34,213 bases of DNA, from positions 1 to 34,213 of the IMG/VR virus record IMGVR_UViG_3300032431_000029; one strand, written 5' to 3'. Made by a program: the position numbers and the translations under genes. This document shows positions 12,861 through 20,414 of the stretch, one piece after another. The notes under the pieces are model-generated. The model worked only from the letters and a program-made list of their open reading frames with translations. It was not told where the DNA came from and did no database searches. The stretch comes from a virus. The number at the start of each line of letters is the position of its first letter. Positions within the stretch are counted from its first letter, which is position 1.

Positions 12861-14762
12861 TTAGCCCCAAGTAAGTACTATTCTGCCATTCCCGCCGGGG
12901 GTGTTATTGCCACCGGGCCCGCCATTGCCAATTCCTGCAACATAACTAGGATGTGTGTTGTTGGCAGCTACGGATTGAGTCCCAGCGATGGTAACGGGGT
13001 TTGTGGTTCCCGTTCCCGTGAAGGATGATCCGCCCCCGGCTGCATATAAGTCGGAGCCTCCTCCCCCAAAATAGCCCCCGCCACCGCCACAGCCACCAGT
13101 AGCACCAAAACCAGTTCCAGTAGTTGAAGCGTTACCGCCGACATGAAGCGACCCCGGCGTAGCATTACCGCCAAAGTTGTTTGATGCCACGCCGCCCACA
13201 GATTGAGTCCCGCCCCCGGCAGGAATAGTACCAAAATTACCACTACCCCCAACAGTACCACCACCGAAACCACCCCTCTGCTCTACACCAGCCGGACTAC
13301 CACCACCACCTGCGCCAGCAGTAAACAACTCTGTATCAGATCGCCGGATCGCCGATCTTCCGCCCCCCGCTCCAGAATTACCGCCAGCCCTTCTATTTGC
13401 GAACCCCCCGCCACCAAAAGCGTTAGCACTATCCCCGGTGTTGCTATCTGTCCAAGATTGTCCGCCTTGCCCTACGATCATCGTTAAAGTTTCGCCGGGG
13501 GTAGTGGTAAAAGTGACTTGAACAAATCCAGAACCACCGCCTCCAGTAGTACCACCAGTACCGCCACCACCACCACCACCAGCCCAGAGCAAGGCAGTAG
13601 CGGCAGTAACTCCCCCCGGTACTACCCAGCTTTGATTTGATCCGGTGTAGGCAAAAACCGCATTCCCGGAAACTACAAAACTCCCGGCGGAGAATCCTAC
13701 GTTTCGCCAGTTACCTGCTGAATAGATTAGGTTGCCTCTGAGATTTTGACCTAGGGTAGCATTATGCGCATCGGTTCCCGTAGCCGAAATGGTAATAGTC
13801 CCAGATGTTTGGGCATTAAAGAATGCGACATAGGTTCCTTCTGGGGGGGTTACAGGCAAGGTTACAGTGCAACCTGAGGTAAAGAAATGGTAACGATTTG
13901 GCAGTGCGTTAAAAGTCCCCCCGATTACAACAACTAAACGGGAGGTATCTTCGAGGGTGTAAGAGAAAGATGTCCCGGCTGGATTTACTCTGGCAAATTG
14001 TCCCCCTGCTGATGCGATCGAAGGTAATATACCCGCCAGTGCATTTGGTGAGATTGCTTTGTTGGAGATCGTTAACGCTCTGGTTTCGACTTGAGTTGCA
14101 ATCTGGATAATTCCCGGAACCGTATCCGTAGCGGGGGGGCTGGTGACTGTATCGACTTTTGCTTGTAGAGCAGCCGGGGTAATTGATTTAGTTGCATTAG
14201 TCCCGGTTAGAGCTTCGGCATTAGTGGCTAGAATCACGGTTCCCGCCGTGCTGGTGGTTGCAGCGCCTAGCGAGGGGATAGCGTTTATTTTGGCTTGGAG
14301 AGCAGATGAAGTGATCGCTTTATTTGAATCAGTCCCGGCGATCGCCTCCCCATTTGTGGCAAGAATCACGGTTCCTGATGTGGTGGTTGTAGCCCCGGTG
14401 GTGATCGATGTAGCGGTAGTGCTGACAGTTAAACCCGTTCTGACATCTATCCAGTTTGTACCGTCCGAGATGACTAAAGAACCAGCCCCGGCGTTGGCAT
14501 TCGTAGCAAAGAAAATTTTCCTTACATTAGCAACTGCGGGGGGTAGGGATGCGATCGTTAAATTGGGAACTCTAAAACTGGTATTTGTCAGGTCAAGCCC
14601 GGCAGCATCCAGAACATCTTTTAAGAATCTAGTCCGGGCTGCAAGTTGGGTAGGTTGCAAATTAGCAATTCCTGATCCGCCGACCCCGGCATCAACTCCA
14701 TCGCCTCTTTCAAGTTGATAAATACCTACCGGGAATGTGCTGGTTTCAATGAGATTTGCCAT
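12861..14762 (-). CDS. Tail fibre with fibre repeats and glycine-rich tip
   Basis: This 633-residue host-binding fibre is attached to the baseplate. Residues about 1-60 form the attachment region (GVDAGVGGSGIANLQPTQLA). Residues about 105-240 contain three fibre repeats of the type GTVILATNxEALTGTNATKS followed by ITPAALQAKV. This repeat is common in tail fibres of many dsDNA phages and forms trimeric shafts. From about 375 the protein becomes very glycine-rich, with runs such as AGGGGGGGTGGTTGGGGSG, and ends NGRIVLTWG. Glycine-rich tips of this kind bind cell-surface receptors in T-even gp38-type adhesins. AGGA precedes the ATG by six bases. The fibre lies downstream of gpI and an associated baseplate/fibre protein, as in P2. 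Confidence 0.85.
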   Translation of the reverse strand: MANLIETSTFPVGIYQLERGDGVDAGVGGSGIANLQPTQLAARTRFLKDVLDAAGLDLTNTSFRVPNLTIASLPPAVANVRKIFFATNANAGAGSLVISDGTNWIDVRTGLTVSTTATSITTGATTTTSGTVILATNGEAIAGTDSNKAITSSALQAKINAIPSLGAATTSTAGTVILATNAEALTGTNATKSITPAALQAKVDTVTSPPATDTVPGIIQIATQVETRALTISNKAISPNALAGILPSIASAGGQFARVNPAGTSFSYTLEDTSRLVVVIGGTFNALPNRYHFFTSGCTVTLPVTPPEGTYVAFFNAQTSGTITISATGTDAHNATLGQNLRGNLIYSAGNWRNVGFSAGSFVVSGNAVFAYTGSNQSWVVPGGVTAATALLWAGGGGGGGTGGTTGGGGSGFVQVTFTTTPGETLTMIVGQGGQSWTDSNTGDSANAFGGGGFANRRAGGNSGAGGGRSAIRRSDTELFTAGAGGGGSPAGVEQRGGFGGGTVGGSGNFGTIPAGGGTQSVGGVASNNFGGNATPGSLHVGGNASTTGTGFGATGGCGGGGGYFGGGGSDLYAAGGGSSFTGTGTTNPVTIAGTQSVAANNTHPSYVAGIGNGGPGGNNTPGGNGRIVLTWG

Positions 14763-14795
14763 ATAAAATCCTAAAAGTTAGTTAAAACAAAATAA

Positions 14796-15245
14796 TCAAA
14801 CCACCGCCGTTAACTGAATGATCCAAGTCCCCCTGAGTGTGAGAGCGGCTGTTTTTTGCAGGATGTCTCTAGTTTTCCTTGCAAAAAGTAATCCGTTCTC
14901 AGTCATCAGCCCAAATTCCCGGATGTCTTTCCCGATCGCCTCCCCCGACCCTAGTTCCCAATTAATCTCTAACCGACCGATGCCTTCTTGAGCGATCGAC
15001 GCTGGCAATTTCAGAAAGGGATTAGTAAGGGAGGTGGTGGTTGGCAAAGTCGGATCGCCATTAGTCCCAAATCCGATCATGGCGATCGACCGCTCAAAAG
15101 TTATCCCCCGCAGTAGATCGGCGATCGTATTTAGTCCAGAATTAACTACCAGATTTTGACTAACTTCTCTAAAGATTAGGGAATTACCTTGATAAATATC
15201 CAGATTGAAAACTCCTAAAATCCCGATCGACTGCGGCAGATCCAT
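14796..15245 (-). CDS. Tail fibre/baseplate-associated protein (149 aa)
   Basis: This beta-rich protein begins DLPQSIGILGVFNLDIYQGN and ends with the phrase REFGLMTENGLLFARKTRDI, then TLRGTWIIQLTAVV. The EFGLMxxNGxLFAR motif is shared with short phage proteins or domains near the head of tail fibres, so a connector between baseplate and fibre is likely. It lies between gpI and the fibre. The start has GAGG seven bases upstream, and this GAGG is part of the leader repeat (copy 1), so the gene probably begins its own transcript. Confidence 0.65.
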   Translation of the reverse strand: MDLPQSIGILGVFNLDIYQGNSLIFREVSQNLVVNSGLNTIADLLRGITFERSIAMIGFGTNGDPTLPTTTSLTNPFLKLPASIAQEGIGRLEINWELGSGEAIGKDIREFGLMTENGLLFARKTRDILQKTAALTLRGTWIIQLTAVV

Positions 15246-15250
15246 TAAAA

Positions 15251-15315
15251 AACCTCAATAATTTTAAGGCTACTTAGAGCGGCGGGGTTTTTCCGCTTGA
15301 TCAAGATCAGAAAAT
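15251..15315 (-). promoter_or_regulatory. Leader repeat, copy 1, before the fibre genes
   Basis: This block of about 65 bases is nearly identical to 18015-18079. On the minus strand it runs ATTTTCTGATCTTGATCAAG, then CGGAAAAACCCCGCCGCTCT, then AAGTAGCCTTAAAATTATTG and AGG. It includes the near-palindrome TGATC-TT-GATCA, a GCGG...CCGC stem, and the ribosome site of the gene at 15245. A shared promoter or regulated leader for the tail units is inferred; no clear -35/-10 pair is seen. Confidence 0.6.
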
Positions 15316-16203
15316 CTACAGGGTTTCGATCGCATCTGAGATAAATCCGTCATAGAAAAATCTGCCGTCATACTTTACGAACGGACGGGAATTGTAAATT
15401 TCTGCGCCATTATAAAAAAACCGCCCATCGTAGATATTTGCTGCCATAGGGTCGTATAGAAGATTATCGGTTAGAGATAATTCCAACACATCGGAAATAT
15501 TTATGTTGGCGGCGGGGGTGGTGTTAAAGAAAATGTCTAGTAGATGCGATCGTGCGTTTTTCCACTCCTCGATAAGTTTTGAGATTAAATCTATGTTTGC
15601 AGCCGTTAATTGCTTGTCTCCGATATTTAGATCAACCTCGAAAGAGTATGGCAAGCGGCTGCCAGAAGCTAAACCATCATAATTAAATCGTCCGTTATAC
15701 AGGAATCCATATTGATTTTCTCCATAGGTTTGGGAACCATCATAATTAAACGTCCCATCATAATCAAAGACCGAATCAACTAAACCCTGCCCATCATAGA
15801 ACAGGTAATTATTTAACCCGATCGCCACGATCGAACCATCGTAATTAAATAGCCCATCATATCTAAAAACCCTAACTGGGTTCTCGATGACCACCGCCGC
15901 TAGAAATCCTACAGCCCGAAGCGATCGTTCGATGGAGTAGGGAGTCCCGGCGTGCTTGTGTAGTTCGATCGCCAGCTTTAATAGTTCTCTTTTTTGGGAT
16001 TCAGAATCAGCCAAGAGCCAACCCCTGTAACCCATCACATTTAGCTCCTCTGCTAGATGGGGTAAAACAGAACTATGCACATTATCAAAATCCCAGACTT
16101 CTAGAATGCCAAGGTCGATCGCCGCTAGCTCACCTAGAATCGATTGCAGAAAGGCTCTAAATCTCTCATCATTAATAGCCGGGGGGAGCGGAAAATTAAC
16201 CAT
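15316..16203 (-). CDS. Baseplate wedge protein gpI-like, with YDG repeats
   Basis: This 295-residue baseplate component corresponds to P2 tail protein I. The first 100 residues carry the family pattern (LPHLAEELNVMGYRGWLLAD, then LLKLAIELHKHAGTPYSIER and LRAVGF). From about residue 120 there is a series of Y-(D/N)-G motifs (FRYDGLFNYDGS, FYDG, FDYDGTFNYDG, FLYNGRFNYDG, IYDGRFFYNG, KYDGRFFYDG), eleven in all. These look like a small beta repeat added to the normal gpI fold. GGAG lies six bases before the ATG. The gene overlaps gpJ by eight bases, as expected for the J-I pair. Confidence 0.85.
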   Translation of the reverse strand: MVNFPLPPAINDERFRAFLQSILGELAAIDLGILEVWDFDNVHSSVLPHLAEELNVMGYRGWLLADSESQKRELLKLAIELHKHAGTPYSIERSLRAVGFLAAVVIENPVRVFRYDGLFNYDGSIVAIGLNNYLFYDGQGLVDSVFDYDGTFNYDGSQTYGENQYGFLYNGRFNYDGLASGSRLPYSFEVDLNIGDKQLTAANIDLISKLIEEWKNARSHLLDIFFNTTPAANINISDVLELSLTDNLLYDPMAANIYDGRFFYNGAEIYNSRPFVKYDGRFFYDGFISDAIETL

Positions 16204-17308
16204 TCTGGACTCCGATGAGATTGATAGTTATGGCAGTACAATTTGCCCATTGAGAATTATCGAGAAGCTGATAGCCCGGATCATTCAAAAGCACGGAGTA
16301 CACGCCGGGCAGGGATAGGGTTGCTACGATCTGACTGGGGACGATATCTTGCCCTAGGTTCGATCGTAAAACTTGAACAAATTTTTGGGCTGCCAGATTT
16401 ATTAATGGTTCGAGACTTGCCGCGTCCGCCCCAGCTAAAAATGTGATTTCGGCATTGATAACAAAATTTGCCGGGGTCGGGGCTAGGACTGATACATCAT
16501 CTGTGAGGGGTCGGATGAGTTTGTTATTCAGAGCCTCGAAAACTTTCTGCAAGGTTTCGTTACTGGGAATACCCGTGGCTGTGAGGACATAAATAAATAC
16601 CTTGCCATTGAAAGCGGGTGAGCTGACAGAGACATCGATAATTGAAGGATCGGCGGTCATGGCGTGAAATCGATAAGCACCGATCGGCCCTGCAACCGAG
16701 AAAGAATTAGGAGCTAGTTTGATTCTGGTTCTTAGTCGATCGTCATTTTCGATATCAGCACCGCCGCTAGAAATACTTAAATTGGTCACGGTTTGGACAA
16801 AGGCGATCGTGGCAGGAATTTTATTGATTTGGGCGATCGCAAAATTATTTCCTGCTAGTCCTGAAACTTTTGATTCAGCGATCGCCGTCCCAAATAATAG
16901 CCCCGCCGGGATGACTAGATCGGCGATCGTGGCAAACTCGATAGGGGAGCCGTCAATTCCTGCCCTAGTGCCTGAAGGAATTAGGAGATCGAAACCAAGG
17001 ACGTTAGTTAGATTGAATCGTAAAGTGGTGCGAGCAAAAGCGGCGGGTAATCGAGAAACACCCAACCTCACCCCTAGATGATCTAATCGTGAGTCTGTGG
17101 AATAGTTCACCAGATTTTGCTCTCCAACTGATTGCACCTCGACCTTATGCAGCGTTAGCACGTAGGCTAAAACATTTATAAATAGTTTTTCTGGCTGCCC
17201 CGGTAGCAATGGTTTTCCGGTAATTTGTTCCCACAGGCTTTCTAGTCGGGTTTCAATCACCTTGGGATCCGTGGCAATGAAAAAAGGGCGGGGTAAGGTG
17301 GTGGTCAT
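16196..17308 (-). CDS. Baseplate protein gpJ
   Basis: This 370-residue protein of the baseplate J family forms the wedges around the central hub. Recognisable stretches are LAYVLTLHKVEVQSVGEQNL and YSTDSRLDHLGVRLGVSRLP near the N-terminus, then FATIADLVIPAG, GADIENDDRLRTRIKLAPNS and RFHAMTADPSIIDVSVSSPA. The last two are the most typical family signatures (ExDDxxRxRI and H-A-x-x-x-x-P-S-I-x-D-V). The order W-J-I matches P2. The gene begins ten bases after the W stop. Confidence 0.92.
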   Translation of the reverse strand: MTTTLPRPFFIATDPKVIETRLESLWEQITGKPLLPGQPEKLFINVLAYVLTLHKVEVQSVGEQNLVNYSTDSRLDHLGVRLGVSRLPAAFARTTLRFNLTNVLGFDLLIPSGTRAGIDGSPIEFATIADLVIPAGLLFGTAIAESKVSGLAGNNFAIAQINKIPATIAFVQTVTNLSISSGGADIENDDRLRTRIKLAPNSFSVAGPIGAYRFHAMTADPSIIDVSVSSPAFNGKVFIYVLTATGIPSNETLQKVFEALNNKLIRPLTDDVSVLAPTPANFVINAEITFLAGADAASLEPLINLAAQKFVQVLRSNLGQDIVPSQIVATLSLPGVYSVLLNDPGYQLLDNSQWANCTAITINLIGVQNG

Positions 17309-17317
17309 GTATTTTAA

Positions 17318-17728
17318 TTAGAAATTTATATTGGTTCGAGCTGAAAATTTAAGATTATTTTTTAAGCGCCACTCTGCCGTCATTGTTAATTGAGATATTT
17401 CTGGATAGCTGACAAGGATATTATCTAAAACGACTCTTGGCTCCCATCTGCCGATCGCTTGGTAGCTTTCTCTAATTACATGGGGTCGGGCGGATGGGAT
17501 GGGATAGTCTAGATAGTCGGATAAATTAGAGGCAAATTCTGGGCGGTGGATATCCTGCCGTCTGCGTGTAAGCAAAATTATTCTGATTGCTTGGTGAATA
17601 TCATTTTCATCGATCACAATCTCACCGATCGATCCCACTTTTTGCGACCACCATAAGGGCAAAATTCCCGACTGTTTTTGCAGTTTTTCACTCCACCAAG
17701 AATCCAAAACTTCTAAATCAGTCGGCAT
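17318..17728 (-). CDS. Baseplate protein gpW / gp25-like
   Basis: This is a small baseplate wedge protein of the GPW/gp25 family, 136 residues from the chosen start. Typical features are the central SIGEIVIDENDIHQAIRIIL followed by LTRRRQDIHRPEFASNLSDY and the C-terminal EPRVVLDNILVSYPE. The frame is open to 17782, but GGAG lies six bases before the ATG at 17728, giving an 11-base overlap with the PAAR gene, so that start is preferred. The position directly before gpJ supports the call. Confidence 0.82.
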   Translation of the reverse strand: MPTDLEVLDSWWSEKLQKQSGILPLWWSQKVGSIGEIVIDENDIHQAIRIILLTRRRQDIHRPEFASNLSDYLDYPIPSARPHVIRESYQAIGRWEPRVVLDNILVSYPEISQLTMTAEWRLKNNLKFSARTNINF

Positions 17729-18008
17729 AAACATCTCCGCTGCCCGTGGCGTTAGAACTTCCACAGGCGATCGAATCCCCAATTCTTGCTAACGCCATCC
17801 CATTTACAAAAACCGTAGGGCTGCCAGTGGCTTGACTGCTTGCATGAGTTTCTGGAATCTCGATGCAAGTATGGGCTGCCCAACTATCCCCAACTCTGTG
17901 AGCGCCTAAATTATTTACAAAAACATCTGGAGAGGCAGACGAATTTGCCCTTGAGGGCCAGCAGCCGTGTCCACTGCAAATGTCGGTAAGTCGCACAACA
18001 CCGGGCAT
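17718..18008 (-). CDS. PAAR-type spike tip protein
   Basis: This 96-residue protein should form the metal-bound point of the tail spike. It starts MPGVVRLTDICSGHGCWPSR and has two further PAAR-like units (DVFVNNLGAHRVGDSWAAHT and TVFVNGMALARIGDSIACGS). Cys and His residues that could bind the metal lie at CSGHGC, AHTC and ACG. The frame is open to 18068, but GAGGA lies seven bases before the ATG at 18008, and the domain begins there. It lies a few genes after gpV, on whose tip it would sit. Confidence 0.85.
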   Translation of the reverse strand: MPGVVRLTDICSGHGCWPSRANSSASPDVFVNNLGAHRVGDSWAAHTCIEIPETHASSQATGSPTVFVNGMALARIGDSIACGSSNATGSGDVYAD

Positions 18009-18014
18009 AATAAA

Positions 18015-18079
18015 ATCCTCAATAATCTCAAGGCTACTTAGAGCGGCGGGGGTTTTCCGCTTGATCAAGATCAGAAAAT
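18015..18079 (-). promoter_or_regulatory. Leader repeat, copy 2, before the PAAR-W-J-I genes
   Basis: Second full copy of the leader repeat found at 15251-15315, differing at only a few positions. It ends in the ribosome site of the PAAR gene. Placed in front of a gene set and separated from the upstream ATPase gene by about 260 bases, it probably holds the promoter of the PAAR-W-J-I group. Confidence 0.6.
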
Positions 18080-18104
18080 GGGATGCAACTAGAGAGTAGA
18101 GCCT

Positions 18105-18253
18105 CTATACCTTAAGGATGAGGAGATTAGGCGGTTTTGCTTGTTTTTGGCTCTTTCTTGATCTCCCGTCTTAGTAATGCAGTACTAACGGCAAAGGCTA
18201 AAAAGCCCTAAAATGGTTAAAAAGAGAGGGTATTAAATTATCTTAAGGTATAG
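18105..18253. repeat. 149-bp segment bounded by a perfect 12-bp inverted repeat
   Basis: CTATACCTTAAG (18105-18116) is exactly inverted as CTTAAGGTATAG (18242-18253). Between them there is no gene but a good internal hairpin: TTAGTA and TACTAA around six bases, with CCG/CGG outside. The layout is that of a small non-autonomous insertion (MITE) or of a structured RNA. No target duplication is visible. The segment lies between the shrunken ATPase gene and the PAAR gene and may be a trace of the event that inserted the ATPase. Confidence 0.5.
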
Positions 18254-18272
18254 ATGATTTGCTGGTTGTTCT

Positions 18273-18704
18273 TTAACGAACCTCAATATCTCTTTCCACT
18301 GCGATCGCAATTTGCCTTTCAGTAAAAGCGATACTGTGCGACTTGCCTTTTTCGATCCGATGAATCATAATCCCATCTTCACTAGGGTTCTCAAGACTGG
18401 CGATCGAAGCTAACCCCTTCCAGCAATCATCACTGTGGGTTGTCGCAAAAACTTGAATATTTAGGCGCTTCGAGGTTTCCCAGATTAGTCTCCACATCTC
18501 AGGCATGACAGTAAAATGTAGCCCTTTATCAATTTCATCAACTAACAAAATTTTATTTTCTTGAGAAGTCTGGAGGCGGATAAATTCTAGGATCGATGTT
18601 TTGCCACTATTGTTTTTGCCTACAATCAAGTTAATTCTGCCAAGATTTTGCAGCTCAAAGTTTTGGAAGCAACGAAAATCTTTAATTTTTAGGGAACTCA
18701 GCAT
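18273..18704 (-). CDS. AAA ATPase of the SMC/RecF-like type, internally deleted (143 aa)
   Basis: The first 43 residues carry the start of an ABC/SMC-like ATPase (MLSSLKIKDFRCFQNFELQN, then VGKNNSGKTS as Walker A at 29-37). Only a few residues later comes Walker B (KILLVDEID, 51-59) with the switch histidine (ATTHSDD). In full-length relatives these motifs are 200-300 residues apart. The in-frame loss of the middle, which includes the signature helices, suggests a deleted remnant still read as an ORF, or a minimal protein that has kept the nucleotide site. Relatives include OLD-like and abortive-infection ATPases. It interrupts the tail operon between the endolysin and the PAAR gene. Confidence 0.6.
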   Translation of the reverse strand: MLSSLKIKDFRCFQNFELQNLGRINLIVGKNNSGKTSILEFIRLQTSQENKILLVDEIDKGLHFTVMPEMWRLIWETSKRLNIQVFATTHSDDCWKGLASIASLENPSEDGIMIHRIEKGKSHSIAFTERQIAIAVERDIEVR

Positions 18705-18728
18705 AATTTATTAACCTCGTCCGATCGC

Positions 18729-19388
18729 CTAATTTGTCCATCTAGCCCGGTATCCCCTTGCATCGATATGGCAAAGGTCTGGGAATCTCTGATATTTTCC
18801 TAGTCCCCCAAGCCACCAAGGATCAAGTAACTCGTATATCTGCAACCCGGTCAATCCATTGCAATAGAAATCGATCGCATCCCCATTAAGATGTCGGCTA
18901 TTTGATACCCCCCCGGCGTTGGCATTTGATTTGGGGTCTCGATACCAACTTGTAACCGTGAATGGTCGACCGATTAAATCTCTAGCTCTTTGGGCTAAAG
19001 TAGCGATCCTCACAATCCCCTCTAAGGTTTGCTGATCCGGGGGTCGTCTCGTACCTCCCCTAGTTGCCTCTGCCCAAGTAAAATTTCCACCAATAATAAT
19101 CGAAGCGCCCAGCTCAATATTTTCTAGAGTCCAGATTGTCGAGACTTTTGAAGGCTGAGAGGGAATCCCCAAACTTTGAGTCTTTATCAATTTATCCCAT
19201 GTCTGGTTCCCAACTATCCCATCTACAGATAAGCCCATTGAGGTCTGAAATTGTTTAACGGCTGCTTCGGTTATCCCCTCAAAAAAACCATCAACTTCGG
19301 TGCTATGCAGCAAATTTAATTTAACTAGCTCCTTTTGGAGTTTGACCACTGGCTCACCTTTCCAACCTTTGAATAAAAGAGGATTCAT
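18729..19388 (-). CDS. Endolysin: peptidoglycan-binding domain plus M15 peptidase
   Basis: This 219-residue cell-wall enzyme has a PG_binding_1 domain at residues 8-67 (LFKGWKGEPVVKLQKELVKL, then VDGFFEGITEAAVKQFQ). An M15-type D-Ala-D-Ala carboxypeptidase domain follows at about 95-219. The zinc ligands are visible as SRHLNGDAIDF (His166, Asp173) and CHIDARGYRARW (His207). It should cut peptide cross-links, either to lyse the host or, being inside the tail operon, as part of the tail for entry. No signal peptide is present, so release would need a holin, and none is identified next to it. Confidence 0.85.
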   Translation of the reverse strand: MNPLLFKGWKGEPVVKLQKELVKLNLLHSTEVDGFFEGITEAAVKQFQTSMGLSVDGIVGNQTWDKLIKTQSLGIPSQPSKVSTIWTLENIELGASIIIGGNFTWAEATRGGTRRPPDQQTLEGIVRIATLAQRARDLIGRPFTVTSWYRDPKSNANAGGVSNSRHLNGDAIDFYCNGLTGLQIYELLDPWWLGGLGKYQRFPDLCHIDARGYRARWTN

Positions 19389-19409
19389 TTTTTATGCCTT
19401 TGAGTTTGT

Positions 19410-19580
19410 TTATGGGTTCGATCGAATCAACTGATCAACCAAGTCCCTAATACGGGCTTGCCAGTTGGGGATGTTTTTAAGGGCTTCTCTTTGCCCGACC
19501 CGTCCCTTCAGGGAGATAGCTATGGAGTCGAGCGGCTGGTCACTAGTAAAGCCTAGTTTATTGTTTTCTTCAAATGGCAT
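19410..19580 (-). CDS. Small hypothetical tail-operon protein (56 aa)
   Basis: This short, soluble protein starts MPFEENNKLGFTSDQPLDSI and ends with a basic helix (WQARIRDLVDQLIRSN). The frame continues upstream to 19748, but that part is antisense to the zinc-ribbon gene, and the ATG at 19580 gives a self-contained protein. It lies 21 bases before the endolysin gene, so the two are probably co-transcribed. The function is not recognised. Confidence 0.5.
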   Translation of the reverse strand: MPFEENNKLGFTSDQPLDSIAISLKGRVGQREALKNIPNWQARIRDLVDQLIRSNP

Positions 19581-19589
19581 TGCATTGGT

Positions 19590-19640
19590 TCTTCTATGTT
19601 GGTAAACTAACATGATAACACGGAAAAGAGGAGTATAAAA
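19590..19640 (+). promoter_or_regulatory. Promoter/operator region of the zinc-ribbon gene
   Basis: The interval between the minus gene at 19580 and the plus gene at 19641 contains a near-perfect palindrome, ATGTTGGT-AA-ACTAACAT, followed by GATAACAC and the ribosome site AGAGGAG. The palindrome is a likely operator for divergent control. No clear -10/-35 pair was found. Confidence 0.4.
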
Positions 19641-19991
19641 ATGTGTGATTACGCAGACTTCTATCAACAGAAAACGCAAAAAGCCAGAAAGCAACATACG
19701 TGTAGGGAGTGCAGCAATCCCATCCATATCGGCGAAAATTATATTCATTCGTTTTGGATATTTGAGAAAAAGCCATTTAGCGAAAAACTCTGCCTATCGT
19801 GTTCAAAACTTCTCAGCCACTTGGACACAGTGCTTGAGAACGATTGTGTGGATGAGCCGCTCGTTGATTTTTTAATCAACTCTGAGTTCATAAAAAGACA
19901 AGACGATGAAGATTACAAGCCATGCGTCCCGTGGCTAAGATGGGATCGGAATCGTTGGACTTTGCTTGAGTTGTCTGAATCAAGGGTTTAG
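19641..19991 (+). CDS. Zinc-ribbon protein (116 aa)
   Basis: This gene is encoded against the direction of the tail operon. Its centre has two C-x2-C knuckles, CRECSNP (residues 21-27) and CLSCSK (50-55), with a preceding KARKQHTC. Such small single-zinc ribbons with the phrase H-x-C-x-x-C-x-x-x-I are common in phages and prophages, function unknown. The C-terminal half is acidic (VLENDCVDEPLVDFLI) and ends in a tryptophan-rich stretch. AGAGGAG lies seven bases before the ATG. Its last 12 bases overlap the end of the gpV gene. It looks like an extra gene inserted with its own promoter (a moron). Confidence 0.72.
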   Translation: MCDYADFYQQKTQKARKQHTCRECSNPIHIGENYIHSFWIFEKKPFSEKLCLSCSKLLSHLDTVLENDCVDEPLVDFLINSEFIKRQDDEDYKPCVPWLRWDRNRWTLLELSESRV

Positions 19992-20414
19992 ATCAATTCG
20001 AGGAGCCTTGAGGGTGATCGTCCCGGTTGCTTCGATCGTGATATCGCCTTCTACTTTTATCTCCAAAACATGGGTTTCCCGATCGTATTCGATCGAAGTC
20101 CCATCATCAAAATCGACCCGCCGCTTATTTAGGTTGCTGATCGCCGGGGTGTCTTTTGTGGAATAAACCGCACCGATCGCACATCCCATTTCTGAATTTT
20201 CATCAAGCAAGATTGCAAGCTGCTCACCAATATCTGGTAAATAATAATCTTTATTTTTTAGGGAGTTGGAGACAATCAGCAAAAGCCACGGGGTAATGAT
20301 GTTACCCATGTCTGGCAACTGGCAGCGCACCATCATTTTATCCGGGTCTATTTCCGTGACAATTCCATACTTCCATTTACCGCCGCTAGGTTTAGATTTA
20401 GGTTTCTGTTGCAT
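19980..20414 (-). CDS. Baseplate spike protein gpV-like
   Basis: This 144-residue protein corresponds to the P2 gpV spike. The N-terminal OB domain is seen in KYGIVTEIDPDKMMVRCQLP, then TPWLLLIVSNS and YLPDIGEQLAILLDENSEMG. The C-terminus turns into a short beta-helix (RVDFDDGTSIEYDRETHVLE, then GDITIEATGTITLKAPRI), the part that carries the PAAR tip. It starts inside the end of the gpD gene (17-base overlap), matching a D-V hub operon. Confidence 0.88.
   Translation of the reverse strand: MQQKPKSKPSGGKWKYGIVTEIDPDKMMVRCQLPDMGNIITPWLLLIVSNSLKNKDYYLPDIGEQLAILLDENSEMGCAIGAVYSTKDTPAISNLNKRRVDFDDGTSIEYDRETHVLEIKVEGDITIEATGTITLKAPRIDLNP

Noticed and set aside
14143-14718. 191-codon plus-strand frame opposite the tail fibre
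   Set aside because: It is antisense to recognisable fibre repeats, with low-complexity Val/Ala composition and no leader or partner genes.
12861-14762. Diversity-generating retroelement acting on the fibre
   Set aside because: No reverse transcriptase, template repeat or C-type lectin ending was found. The fibre ends in a glycine-rich domain.
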